From NCBI GenBank assembly GCA_963790505.1, contig CAWBOT010000005.1, forward strand, positions 372,001 through 436,000: a stretch of 64,000 bases of DNA, read 5' to 3'. Every line of letters begins with the position of its first letter. Position 1 is the first letter of the stretch. The notes under the pieces are model-generated. The model was not told the origin of the DNA. It saw only the letters and a program-made list of their open reading frames with translations, and ran no database searches. The translations under genes were made by a program, and so were the position numbers. This DNA comes from Acidisarcina sp963790505. Lineage in GTDB: Bacteria > Acidobacteriota > Terriglobia > Terriglobales > Acidobacteriaceae. Shown here in pieces: positions 37,339 through 46,019 of this stretch.

Positions 37339-37617
37339 ATGATTTTCTCTCGTGAGTATGTCGGATACCTGGCCCGCCAGACGGTGAAACACCTGGTCGA
37401 GGCGAAGATGATCCAGACCGAAAAACTAAAGGCCGTCGAAGATCGCGTGGCCCAGGGGCTGATCGAAGAGCTCTCCCTGGAAGACCGCATCAACGAAGAA
37501 GTGCGTGTAATCCTCGACGCGTATCAGGACGACATGCGGCGCAGCGGCGCGAGCTACATGGAGATGTTCAAGAAAGTGAAGATCGAGCTGGCGCGCAAGT
37601 ACAAGGCGGTGCTGTGA
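37339..37617 (+). CDS. DUF507 family protein, first of a tandem pair
   Basis: A 92-residue helical protein. The DUF507 pattern is visible as an N-terminal MIFSREYVGYLARQTVKHL, EERINEEVR-like LEDRINEEVRVILDAYQ in the centre, and a basic C-terminus with FKKVKIELARKYKAV. The family has no known function. It overlaps the second DUF507 gene by four bases (GTGA), so the two may form a heterodimer. Confidence 0.85.
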   Translation: MIFSREYVGYLARQTVKHLVEAKMIQTEKLKAVEDRVAQGLIEELSLEDRINEEVRVILDAYQDDMRRSGASYMEMFKKVKIELARKYKAVL

Positions 37618-37889
37618 GAGTCACCCGCGACAAACTCAACAAGATGGCCCACGTCGTCGCCGATACCCTGGCCGAAACTGACGAGTGCGAGTTCCTTGAG
37701 GATCGCAACACCATCCGGCAGGAAGCGCGTAAGGCACTCGAAGCGCTGCTGCTTGCGGAGATGAAGATCGACGTGGCGGCCAAGCAAAAGATCGCCTCGC
37801 AGCGCAAGATCATTCAAGAGGGCAGTCAGGAATGGGACATCCTCTATCGAAAGTATTACAACGACGAAGTCAAAAAGCTCGGCATTTAG
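37614..37889 (+). CDS. DUF507 family protein, second of a tandem pair
   Basis: A 91-residue helical protein of the same family as its neighbour: MRVTRDKLNKMAHVVADTL, a central KIDVAAKQKIASQRKIIQEG and a C-terminal EWDILYRKYYNDEVKKLGI. It starts with a GTG that overlaps the upstream stop. Pairs of diverged DUF507 genes suggest a two-subunit complex. Function is unknown. Confidence 0.87.
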   Translation: MRVTRDKLNKMAHVVADTLAETDECEFLEDRNTIRQEARKALEALLLAEMKIDVAAKQKIASQRKIIQEGSQEWDILYRKYYNDEVKKLGI

Positions 37890-37958
37890 CGGCCTTTGCT
37901 GCGCAACTGGATGCGTGAGCTTGCTTGGTCCAACTTTCTCACCAGGCCTATCCGTTGA

Positions 37959-37964
37959 TATACT
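37959..37964 (+). promoter_or_regulatory. Probable -10 box of the tRNA gene
   Basis: TATACT lies 41 bases before the tRNA start. No good -35 box is evident at the usual spacing (TTTCTC is the closest). Position and base match make this the best candidate promoter. Confidence 0.35.
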
Positions 37965-38005
37965 TGAAAAGTACCAGCCATTCGGCCATCCTCCTGGCCT
38001 CTCGT

Positions 38006-38082
<77 letters not shown>

Positions 38083-38402
38083 ATCAAATCAATAAGATAG
38101 ACGATTCGCCAAGAACGTCTTCCGCGTCGATGGATACAAAATGGATACTCCGCAGATTTCTGTGGGTTTTTTCGGTTCGTCCGCAAAAATATCCTTCTCC
38201 TTCCGCCCCTCGCGTGGATTGATGGCAAAGTAGACCACCTGGTTCGCTTTTAGGAACCCGGCGCATTTAGGACATCTCTGCTGCGCCGCAGTCCGACACG
38301 GAGTGAGAGGTACGCTTGCGAAGGAATCAGGTCTCCTGAATGTCCGGAATTACCTGGCTGCTGTTGACTGAGTGGGATAGGAGAGCATTCCTTGTGGCTA
38401 AG
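38083..38402. other. Non-coding strip downstream of the tRNA with gene debris
   Basis: No intact gene is present. On the - strand an open frame without a start reads RCPKCAGFLKANQVVYFAIN and runs on to a stop just before the tRNA end. It looks like a fragment of a CPKC zinc-ribbon-like protein. The rest is featureless. Confidence 0.35.
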
Positions 38403-38640
38403 CTAGCCTGCTAGGCGTTGCAGATGATCTGCGCCTGAAAGGCGCTTCAACTCATCGAGGGTTATCAATACTCGCGTTCCGATTCGTCGACTCACTGAGA
38501 GTTTGTTGGCCACGAGATAATCCAACGCCCTACGACTGATCGACACATCGCTGCCGCCTCGACCCTTCCGACCAGCAACTTGCTCCTGTCGAGATGTTTA
38601 CTTTTCCCGGATGCTTTCGTTCATCGAAGATGGGGCTCAT
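38403..38640 (-). pseudogene. Frameshifted excisionase-like helix-turn-helix gene
   Basis: On the - strand a start at 38640 gives MSPIFDERKHPGKV. Continuity then requires a change of frame to KLLVGRVEAAAM and a second change to SISRRALDYLVANKLSVSRR, IGTRVLITLDELKRLSG and a stop at 38403. The restored order is that of excisionase/MerR-type DNA-binding domains of mobile elements (winged helix with a RRIGTRVLI wing). At least two frameshifts make it non-functional. It lies 320 bases from a tRNA, where such genes accumulate. Confidence 0.72.
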
Positions 38641-38743
38641 CTCAATACTCCTGCAAGATCGGTGTCGAGGCCGGATGACGCGTGGAATCACCGCACCGTG
38701 AACTGGACCATGGAGCACGAAGCCACCTGTACCTAATCCCACC

Positions 38744-39128
38744 TTGCTATTTGCACCCGCTGGTGTCCAATACTTTTCACGGATAGGGGACGCCTACTTC
38801 CACGCCGCTGAGGATGAGAAGGCGAGGGAATCGCTCAATCGCGCCCTCCTTCTCGACCCGAACTCCACCGGGCCATACATCCTGATGGGAAAGGTCCTGA
38901 TACGGCAGCAGAATCCGTTGGTCGTCACTGGATACCTCCAACGGGCCTTGCGCATGGATCCGGGAACTATATCAACCACTACCTGCTGGGGCAGCGTACC
39001 CCGGGACCAGACGCGCGAAGGACGCCGCTCGCGAATTCGAGAAGTCAGAGCAACTCAGATTCGGTGCCGCTTCGGCGTCGCCAGAGGCCCGACCGCAGTC
39101 CAGCCACGAGGCAAAGTTGCCCAACTAG
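38744..39128 (+). pseudogene. C-terminal remnant of a TPR-repeat protein
   Basis: The frame gives IGDAYFHAAEDEKARESLNR, ALLLDPNSTGPYILMGKVLI and YLQRALRMDPG, clear TPR helices. A base is then missing near 38970 and the next frame continues as YINHYLLGQ. A further shift gives KDAAREFEKSEQLRFGA and a stop at 39128. The N-terminal part of the original protein is absent. It sits between the excisionase pseudogene and the sigma-54 activator. Confidence 0.72.
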
Positions 39129-39363
39129 ACTCGGGCTGGGCGTGTCCGGCAAGCCTCCATGCCTTGAGCAGGCACCCCGTCTCTGCTGATGCGCAGCAGG
39201 TTGCATAGAGGCGGCTTGCGCTTGCAACTTTTCGAATGACTCCAGTGGTCTATTTTCGGGCTATCTCCCGAGTTCGAGCGCGTCCGCCTGACGATGTGCC
39301 TGCGTTCGCAGGTGGGCGATTTCTGCGGGGGCGCCCGGCTAAATTCTTGAATCAAGATAGCTT

Positions 39364-39378
39364 TGGCCGTCAACGTGC
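39364..39378 (+). promoter_or_regulatory. Weak sigma-54 promoter candidate before the activator gene
   Basis: TGGCCG-TCAAC-GTGC has the GG and GC pairs separated by exactly ten bases and a good -24 box, but the -12 box has GTGC in place of TTGC. It is 26 bases upstream of the activator ATG at 39405. If real, the activator would autoregulate. Confidence 0.25.
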
Positions 39379-39404
39379 ACTGCATCAACGCGAACTGAGG
39401 TCAA

Positions 39405-40460
39405 ATGTGTGTGACACGAGAGAATCGACCGGTCTCCAGACTCTTAGGGGACTCGCCAGCAATTCAGAAGGTTTTTGAACAGATCCAAAGAGCAGCGGCG
39501 ACTGAGGCTCCCGTTCTCATTACGGGCGAGAGCGGCACGGGCAAGGAACTGGCTGCCAGGTTGCTGCACGAGCTAGGCCAACGGCGCGACGGTAGTTTTT
39601 TGCGGGTCAATTGCCCTGCCATTCCGAACCAGCTTTTCGAAAGCGAACTCTTTGGCCATGAAGCAGGCGCATTCACCGGTGCGAAAGCAGCGAGGGCGGG
39701 AAAGTTCGAGCAGGCCGATAAAGGCACCTTATTTTTGGATGAGATCGGGGAGCTTGAACTCGGGATGCAAGCTAAGCTGCTCCATGCTTTACAGGATTTC
39801 AGGATTGCCCGGCTGGGGGGCCTGGACGAGCGTGTAGTGGATGTTCGCCTCATTTGTGCAACCAATCGGGACCTTGAGGCGGAAGTTGCTCGGAGAGTGT
39901 TCCGCGCAGATCTCTTTTATCGAGTCAACGTACTCCGGATCGAGATGCCCCCATTGCGGGCGCGTGCGTCGGACATTCCGCTACTAATGAACCATTACAT
40001 TCGACTCAACAGTGAGCGCTTCGGACGGATGCCCGAACCGTTGAGCGCACCGTTCATGAAATTGCTAGAGCTTTATCATTGGCCCGGCAATATCAGGGAA
40101 CTCGAAAACCTGGCAAAACGGTATGTCGTGCTGGGCGGCGAAGAACACATTGCTTCGGCGTTGAGCGAGCGCGACGATGTGCCATTGGGGTTCCCGGAGA
40201 GCGTCGAGCTGACGACGCCGCTTCGAGTACAAACCAAACGGGCGGTTCAGCATTTGGAGCGACGGATTATCCTCGGTGTGCTCCAGGCCCACAAGTGGAA
40301 TCGAACCAAGACGGCCCGTTCGCTGGACATAAGTTACCGCGCGCTACTGTACAAGATAAAGGAAGCGGGTCTGCCTCCCATCAGGTCTCGAAATCTTGTG
40401 AATGCGGAGATGGAGGGGCATGAGGACGGCGAGATGCTCAAAGCGGATCGGGTGAATTAG
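39405..40460 (+). CDS. Sigma-54-dependent activator without sensor domain
   Basis: A 351-residue bacterial enhancer-binding protein. The AAA+ domain begins almost at once: Walker A VLITGESGTGKELAARLL, the sigma-54 contact loop GHEAGAFTGAKAARAGKF with intact GAFTGA, Walker B GTLFLDEIGELEL and sensor II in WPGNIRELENL. A Fis-type HTH closes the protein (HKWNRTKTARSLDISYRALL). There is no receiver, GAF or PAS domain, so activity must be set by expression level or a partner. It lies at the left end of the EPS locus, and a near-consensus sigma-54 promoter lies inside that locus at 61690-61704. Confidence 0.94.
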   Translation: MCVTRENRPVSRLLGDSPAIQKVFEQIQRAAATEAPVLITGESGTGKELAARLLHELGQRRDGSFLRVNCPAIPNQLFESELFGHEAGAFTGAKAARAGKFEQADKGTLFLDEIGELELGMQAKLLHALQDFRIARLGGLDERVVDVRLICATNRDLEAEVARRVFRADLFYRVNVLRIEMPPLRARASDIPLLMNHYIRLNSERFGRMPEPLSAPFMKLLELYHWPGNIRELENLAKRYVVLGGEEHIASALSERDDVPLGFPESVELTTPLRVQTKRAVQHLERRIILGVLQAHKWNRTKTARSLDISYRALLYKIKEAGLPPIRSRNLVNAEMEGHEDGEMLKADRVN

Positions 40461-40498
40461 GCTGCCGCAGTGTGGCTTCTACCGAGTCGGGCAACGGA

Positions 40499-41479
40499 TC
40501 ATACGGCACCTGTGAGTCTTGGCCCGACCGCCTCGAACTGCTCAGCGCGCTGATACCAATCCAAGGTGCGGCGAAGTCCCGATGAAAACGTGACGGCCGG
40601 TTTATATCCGAGGACGGATGCTGCGCGCGAGATGTCCGCCAGCGAGTGTTGTATGTCTCCCGCTCTTGCGGTCGCGAAGAGCGGCGGCTTGTTGAAGCCT
40701 GTCAGGTCGGCCACAATCTCGTAGGTTTTGAGGAGCGACTGGCTTACGCCGCAAGCGATATTGAAGACCTTTCCGCTTGCGGCAGAGGCGGGCGCTTCCG
40801 CTGCGAGTATGTTCGCGGCAACCACATCCTCGACAAAGGTGAAGTCGCGACTCTGACTTCCGTCCGCGAAAATCGTGGGCCGGATGCCGGCGAGCATCAG
40901 TGTAATGAATCGGGCGAGAACTCCGGAGTAGGGGGAATTCGCGGATTGGCGCGGCCCGAAGACGTTGAAGTATCGCAAGCAGACCGTCTCAATGTCATAG
41001 ATTTGCGAGAATGTCTGCATGTAAAGCTCGCCCGTGAGTTTCTGCACGGCGTACGGTGAGATGGGGGCGGGCGCCATCAGTTCGCTTTTCGGCAGGCTTG
41101 GGGAGTCACCGTATACAGCAGAAGAAGACGCAAATACTACCCGGCGCACTCCCGCGTCGCGCGCGGCAAGCAGTACATTAACAGTGCCGTTCACATTAAT
41201 CTGGTGACTCCCAAGGAGATCTGACACCGAATGGGGGACCGACGCCAGGGCGCCCTGGTGGAAGACAGTTTCCACCCCGCAACAGAGCTGCCGGAGCTCA
41301 TCCTGATCGCAATGATCGCCCTGTACGAACCGCATATTCGACAACAAGTCGGAGATATTCGAAAACCTGCCAGTCGAGAGATTGTCGATTCCTCGAACTT
41401 GGTGTCCACGAAGAAGAAGCTCGCGGGCTATTGCCGACCCGATAAAGCCGGCCACTCCGGTGACGAGTACATTTGCCAT
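40499..41479 (-). CDS. UDP-N-acetylhexosamine(uronate) 4-epimerase-like enzyme
   Basis: A 326-residue extended SDR epimerase: VTGVAGFIGSAIARELLLRG, VRGIDNLSTGRFSNI, SSSAVYGDSPSLPKSE and the active-site ISPYAVQKLTGELYM. The pattern fits the WbpP/TviC group that epimerises UDP-N-acetylhexosamines or their uronic acids at C4. It lies 97 bases downstream of the WbpA-like dehydrogenase gene, so the pair could make UDP-GlcNAcA and then UDP-GalNAcA, as TviB/TviC do. Substrate is inferred from context. Confidence 0.88.
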   Translation of the reverse strand: MANVLVTGVAGFIGSAIARELLLRGHQVRGIDNLSTGRFSNISDLLSNMRFVQGDHCDQDELRQLCCGVETVFHQGALASVPHSVSDLLGSHQINVNGTVNVLLAARDAGVRRVVFASSSAVYGDSPSLPKSELMAPAPISPYAVQKLTGELYMQTFSQIYDIETVCLRYFNVFGPRQSANSPYSGVLARFITLMLAGIRPTIFADGSQSRDFTFVEDVVAANILAAEAPASAASGKVFNIACGVSQSLLKTYEIVADLTGFNKPPLFATARAGDIQHSLADISRAASVLGYKPAVTFSSGLRRTLDWYQRAEQFEAVGPRLTGAV

Positions 41480-41575
41480 GTTCCACTCACGTTCGGGCTG
41501 AGATTACGCAACGCAGAAATTGGAAGGAGTCATCCGATGCCGCTGAATCGATATCCGGATAGCGAAGCCCCTCGA

Positions 41576-42943
41576 CTAGCAACGTACAATCTTCGGGGAC
41601 TGAATTCCTTTGGTGGCATTACGGCAGTCCACGATCAATCGTGACTCGCTGGTGATCGCCGGGTAGTCGTAGTCGGAATGGTCGGTGACGATCAGGACGC
41701 AGTCATACTGTTCCAGGTTCTCAAGCGGCTGGCAGGTCATGTTTAATGAGTAATGTCGGCCTTTGGTTACAGTCGGGAAATAGGGATCGTTGTAGAAAAC
41801 ATCGGCCCCCTGCTCGCAAAGTAGTTCAATGATTTTGAGTGAAGGGGACTCTCGCAGGTCATCGACGTCCTTCTTGTAGGCCATTCCAAGCACGAGAAGC
41901 TTGGAGCCATTTACGGACTTGTGCTCCTGGTTGAGGGCCCTGGCGACGGACTGCACGACGTGAGCAGGCATAGCTTCGTTGACCTCGCCGGCGAGCTCAA
42001 TGAATCGGGTGCAGAAGTCGTATTCTTTGGCCTTCCACGTCAAGTAAAACGGATCGATCGGTATGCAGTGTCCGCCGAGCCCTGGTCCGGGGTAAAAGGG
42101 GTGATAGCCAAACGGCTTGGTGGCGGCTGCATCGATGACCTCCCAGATGTCGAGGTTCATACGCAGGGAAAGCAGTTTGAGCTCATTTACGAGCGCGATG
42201 TTGACGCACCGATAGATATTTTCAAGCAGCTTGGTCATTTCGGCGGTGCGCGTCGAAGAGACTGTAACAGTCCGGGTGAAGATGGCCTGGTAGAGAGCGG
42301 AGGCGAGCCGGGTCGCTATCTCCTCATGTCCACCGACGACCTTCGGAATGTCACGACGCGCGATGGTGTTGTTCCCTGGGTCTTCGCGCTCTGGAGAAAA
42401 GGCAACGTAGAAGACGCCGTTGTCGAGGACTTCCCCTTTTGCCTGGGCCCTGAGTCCCGCGGTGTTTCCCGCCTCAAGGACCGGGATCAGGAGTTCTTCG
42501 GTGGTGCCTGGGTAGGTGGTGCTCTCAAGAACGACCAGTTGTCCTTCATGGATCCAGGGCGCGAGCGATCGGGCAGTCTCTTCGATATAGCGGAGATCGG
42601 GCTGGCGATGTTCAGTCAGGGGCGTCGGAACACACAGGATGACGACGTCCTGGTCTGCAAGGCGAGACAGGTCGCTGGAAGCGCGAAAACCGCGCTCGCG
42701 GGCCGCCTGAATCTCGGTGTGGGGAATTCTGTATATATAGGAGCGCCCCGCCTCGAGGTCGTCCACCTTTTTCAGGTCGATATCGAAACCGGTCACCACG
42801 AAACCGGCTTCTGAGAATAGCAGCGAGAGGGGCAGGCCTACGTATCCCATTCCAATGACCCCAATTCGGGCGGTATGGGCTTCGAGCCGGTGAAGGCATT
42901 CCTCGGCGTGCTCCGGCAACGCAGAACAACTAATCGTCGGCAT
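41576..42943 (-). CDS. wbpA: UDP-N-acetylglucosamine 6-dehydrogenase (WbpA-like)
   Basis: A protein of about 455 residues in the UDP-sugar 6-dehydrogenase family. The NAD site is IGVIGMGYVGLPLSLLFSEA. The catalytic region is TKLLENIYRCVNIALVNELK and the thiol nucleophile is in GPGLGGHCIPIDPFYLTWKA. VLESTTYPGTTEELLIPVLE and FSPEREDPGN match Pseudomonas WbpA, which makes UDP-GlcNAcA with two NAD, more closely than WecC. The start is uncertain: ATG at 42943 or 42952, both without a good ribosome site. A sigma-54-like site at 42956-42970 would start transcription about at 42944. Confidence 0.9.
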   Translation of the reverse strand: MPTISCSALPEHAEECLHRLEAHTARIGVIGMGYVGLPLSLLFSEAGFVVTGFDIDLKKVDDLEAGRSYIYRIPHTEIQAARERGFRASSDLSRLADQDVVILCVPTPLTEHRQPDLRYIEETARSLAPWIHEGQLVVLESTTYPGTTEELLIPVLEAGNTAGLRAQAKGEVLDNGVFYVAFSPEREDPGNNTIARRDIPKVVGGHEEIATRLASALYQAIFTRTVTVSSTRTAEMTKLLENIYRCVNIALVNELKLLSLRMNLDIWEVIDAAATKPFGYHPFYPGPGLGGHCIPIDPFYLTWKAKEYDFCTRFIELAGEVNEAMPAHVVQSVARALNQEHKSVNGSKLLVLGMAYKKDVDDLRESPSLKIIELLCEQGADVFYNDPYFPTVTKGRHYSLNMTCQPLENLEQYDCVLIVTDHSDYDYPAITSESRLIVDCRNATKGIQSPKIVRC

Positions 42944-42952
42944 GCCGACCAT

Positions 42953-43335
42953 ATAGCATCTGAACTGCCACTCTCTCGATCCGGGAATTCAATCTCTGGA
43001 CACTAGAGAGAAGGTTCGGGCGGATGCAGAACGGAAGCGCTGGAGGGAAGATATGCAACGGTCTGCATGTAGTTGCGCAAAATCCAGCAATGAAGTCTGG
43101 CTTGAGAGCATATTCGCCACACGCCCAGGTTCGTGCGCCCGATATATGATGGCTGCCTGTTCGAAACAGGGGCGCCGATGGCTTGGCCAGATTCCAGGCG
43201 GACCCGGCCATCCGTCATCTGAGGTCAAGGTGAAGTGAGCCATGGCATGAGACTAAGGATCGGAAGACGGTGTGCAACCAAGCAGATTGTGGGGCGGCCA
43301 AGTCGCGGTCACCGATTGTGATTAGAAGGGGAATT
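42953..43335. other. Intergenic space between divergent wbpA and beta-helix genes
   Basis: These 383 bases contain no gene I can support. They must hold the promoters of both flanking genes. The one regulatory candidate I see is the sigma-54-like site at 42956-42970 on the - strand. Several short open frames have no ribosome site or family signal. Confidence 0.5.
42956..42970 (-). promoter_or_regulatory. Sigma-54 promoter candidate before wbpA
   Basis: On the - strand TGGCAG-TTCAG-ATGC has GG and GC separated by exactly ten bases; the -24 box is good and the -12 box reads ATGC in place of TTGC. The predicted start is about 42944, right at the ATG at 42943. If functional, the mRNA would be leaderless or translated from a later start. 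Confidence 0.3.
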
Positions 43336-45042
43336 ATGAAAGAAAAGCTCCTTGTCGCCGGGTTTACCTTTGCCCTATCCATCATGCTTCTGGCGCAGAC
43401 CAGTTTCGCAGCGATCCACTACATCGACTCTGGAAGCGGGAATGACGCGAACAGCGGCATGGCAAAGACCGCACCCTGGCTGCATGCGCCGGGCATGGTG
43501 GGGTGCACAGGTAACTGCTCGGCATACAAGCCGGCGGCCGCTGACCGCTTTATTTTCAAGGGGGGCGCGACGTGGACATCTTCGACGCTGCCGCTGACGG
43601 CGCGCTATAGCGGATCAAACGGGAACAATATCTATTACGGAGTCGATACCACCTGGTATAGCGGCACAAACACAGGAACAGTAAGCACCAATGGGACCTC
43701 AGTGGTGTGGGCATCGGGTAAGGCATTCCAGACCAACGGATCCTGGACCGGGGGGACCATTGTCATCTCCGGCGGCTCATACAAAATCGCATCTGTACAG
43801 AGCCCGTACTCGCTCACTCTTACGGAGAGCGCCGGAGTGCATACGGGCGTGGCTTACAGTGCGGCCCTCTTTGTGCGTCCGATCTGGAATGGCGGGAACC
43901 AGGTTCCGGCAGTATTCTCTACCGCTAGCGGGGTTTCTTACATTACTGTCGACAGCATCGAGATGACCGGCATGCACATCAGCACAGACGATGCGGAAGC
44001 GACTATCTTCATCAGCGGAGCGACGAATGGCAACATCGTTCTCGACAATCTCGATGTGCACAACTGGACGACGTCGGCGTCGACGAACTCCGGCAGCGGC
44101 GGCGGAATCTATGCGCAGATGTTTGCCGGCCTGTCCCCAACAAATATGATCCTTGAGAACTCCAACGTGGGAAATCCTGAAAACGGAGGGAACATCGGCG
44201 CCTGCAGTCGAGGATTTCAGCAAATTGTGAACAATTATCTTCACGACTGCTCGCAGGCTTGCCTTCATGGATGCAGCCTGGTGCATGATAACCGGGTTAA
44301 CAATGTGGGAAATACTTTTGACCCCAACGAACACACCAACGGGTTTTATGCCGACTGCTTCGATCAGCAGTGTGCAGGCAAGCTTTCTTCCGCGACCGCA
44401 TATATCTATAACAACTACATCACTAACACTGGGCCGAACGCGAGCGCGACGATTATCTATCCCAATCCAGGGACCGCCGGAGTTTCGAGCTCAGTAAGCT
44501 ATTACATCTTCAACAATATTGTTGGCGGCGGCGGGTCGTATATAGGGGACGAGATCGACCCATACAACGGCGGCGGTCTGACCATGAATATCTACGATTG
44601 GAATAACACCTATCATGTGACCAACGGCGGGATTTGCGTCAACACCGTCTCGCGCGCGGGACTCTCTCTCTCGGTTGTAGACGTGAGAAATCTCCACTGC
44701 ATCGCCGATAGCGGCGGCACAGCGTTCAATGACGGCGGCGCATCGAAGCCCAGCAGCAGTAACCTGCTACTCGAGTCAACGGCCACTGCGAACGGGCAAG
44801 GGTATGCCGTGGCGGACTCGTGGGCGCCAGCCTCAACTTCAGCTCCAACGGTGGGGGCGGGCAAGAACCTGACGTCAAGCTGCTCGGGGACACTCTCGCA
44901 ATTGTGCATCGCGACGACGGCGGGAAATACGCGGCCGGCGGCGAACAGGCCTACGTCAGGGGGGTGGGACATCGGAGCATTTCAATTTGCAGCGCCGGCC
45001 CCGCCCAATGCGCCCGTAGATCTGAAGACTGTGGTGCACTGA
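43336..45042 (+). CDS. Secreted right-handed beta-helix repeat protein
   Basis: A 568-residue protein with a signal peptide (LLVAGFTFALSIMLLAQTSF, cleaved near AAIHY). It then has a SGSGNDANSGMAKTAPWLHA opening typical of secreted pectate-lyase-like proteins, and many short Asn/Gly-rich turns consistent with a PbH1 beta-helix (for example NGNIVLDNLDVHNW, YIYNNYITNTGPNAS, YYIFNNIVGGGGSYIG). The family includes polysaccharide lyases, epimerases and phage tailspikes; no catalytic set can be fixed. The ATG at 43336 follows AAGGGG. It is the only + strand gene inside the EPS locus, which suggests separate control and a role on the polymer outside the cell. Confidence 0.85.
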   Translation: MKEKLLVAGFTFALSIMLLAQTSFAAIHYIDSGSGNDANSGMAKTAPWLHAPGMVGCTGNCSAYKPAAADRFIFKGGATWTSSTLPLTARYSGSNGNNIYYGVDTTWYSGTNTGTVSTNGTSVVWASGKAFQTNGSWTGGTIVISGGSYKIASVQSPYSLTLTESAGVHTGVAYSAALFVRPIWNGGNQVPAVFSTASGVSYITVDSIEMTGMHISTDDAEATIFISGATNGNIVLDNLDVHNWTTSASTNSGSGGGIYAQMFAGLSPTNMILENSNVGNPENGGNIGACSRGFQQIVNNYLHDCSQACLHGCSLVHDNRVNNVGNTFDPNEHTNGFYADCFDQQCAGKLSSATAYIYNNYITNTGPNASATIIYPNPGTAGVSSSVSYYIFNNIVGGGGSYIGDEIDPYNGGGLTMNIYDWNNTYHVTNGGICVNTVSRAGLSLSVVDVRNLHCIADSGGTAFNDGGASKPSSSNLLLESTATANGQGYAVADSWAPASTSAPTVGAGKNLTSSCSGTLSQLCIATTAGNTRPAANRPTSGGWDIGAFQFAAPAPPNAPVDLKTVVH

Positions 45043-45048
45043 CCGCGC

Positions 45049-45957
45049 CTACAGAACGGCTTTCCTTCCTGCAGCCTGCTGCGGGGTGCTCCGTGACCAG
45101 GTTGCGGTGAATTCGTAGTTCACCAGTTCCTCCACGGAGTATCCCTGGAGTTCAGTGGCCGCGAGTTCGTTTGCCCGCGTGAGCATCTCTGCATTGTCGG
45201 GGCCACGAAGCAGGAATCGAGCGCCGGGCATTACCTCGGAAAAGAGTTGCCGCCATTCGTCGAGTCTCAGACGATTACGTGACCGGTCAACATCAGACGG
45301 CTTTGCCAGCCCGCGGAGGTGGGGCCACTCCCAGCTGGTCGCGGGCACATAGGTGTATCCGTTCGGGCATGTCCAGAGGTGCAGCGAGATATGGACTGAT
45401 CCCTCAGGGCGCAGCGTGCGCCGAATCTCCTCTAGTGCAATCCTGGGATCCTGAATGTGCTGGAAGACGGAACGCGAGTATATGAAATCGAAGGAGGCGT
45501 CGGGAAACTGCAAGTCACGCACGTCCATCTGAAGAATTGTGGGCCATTCAATATCTGCGAGACCAAGGTGGGCGGCGACCGCCTTGCGAGTTCTTGTGTC
45601 CACGCCAATCGCCCATCGCCCCAGTGTCTTAAGGGCGCGGACGCAGCCGTCTTGACGGGCGAGCGCAATCAGTGCCCGAGCAGTGCGATGCTCGATGACG
45701 CGATTGACATCAATGCCAATCGCGCGGTTGAGCAATTGGAAATAGATCAGCTGCACGGGGACCTGGCCGGGCCCGACATCGAGGATGTCGCAATCGGACA
45801 GCCGGCGATCGAAGAGCATCTGTTCCATCGCCCGGGCGTCTTCAATCCGTTGCGAAACACCTTGCGCGGGACGGAGATGAGCGCGATAGTCCTTCAATAA
45901 GTCGGAGGACAAGGAGCGCCATCCTCGCCACTGTGATGTGTAGGAACGTTCGGTCAC
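45049..45957 (-). CDS. Class I SAM-dependent methyltransferase
   Basis: A 302-residue methyltransferase. The SAM site is DCDILDVGPGQVPVQLIYF with a following IGIDVNRVIEH. The later motif is FDFIYSRSVFQHIQDPRIAL and RRTLRPEGSVHISLHLW, a Methyltransf_11 pattern. It is likely to methylate a sugar or lipid-linked glycan given its place in the EPS operon. It converges with the beta-helix gene with only six bases between stops, and is about 60 bases downstream of a GT2 gene. Confidence 0.87.
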   Translation of the reverse strand: MTERSYTSQWRGWRSLSSDLLKDYRAHLRPAQGVSQRIEDARAMEQMLFDRRLSDCDILDVGPGQVPVQLIYFQLLNRAIGIDVNRVIEHRTARALIALARQDGCVRALKTLGRWAIGVDTRTRKAVAAHLGLADIEWPTILQMDVRDLQFPDASFDFIYSRSVFQHIQDPRIALEEIRRTLRPEGSVHISLHLWTCPNGYTYVPATSWEWPHLRGLAKPSDVDRSRNRLRLDEWRQLFSEVMPGARFLLRGPDNAEMLTRANELAATELQGYSVEELVNYEFTATWSRSTPQQAAGRKAVL

Positions 45958-46019
45958 CGTGGTACTTCCTTTCAGTGGGCAGCGAGCGGCAAATGGCCGC
46001 CAGAGGACGGCGAGACTGC

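Noticed and set aside
41921..42814. 297-codon + strand open frame opposite wbpA
   Set aside because: Antisense shadow without ribosome site; the catalytic motifs of WbpA are complete on the other strand.
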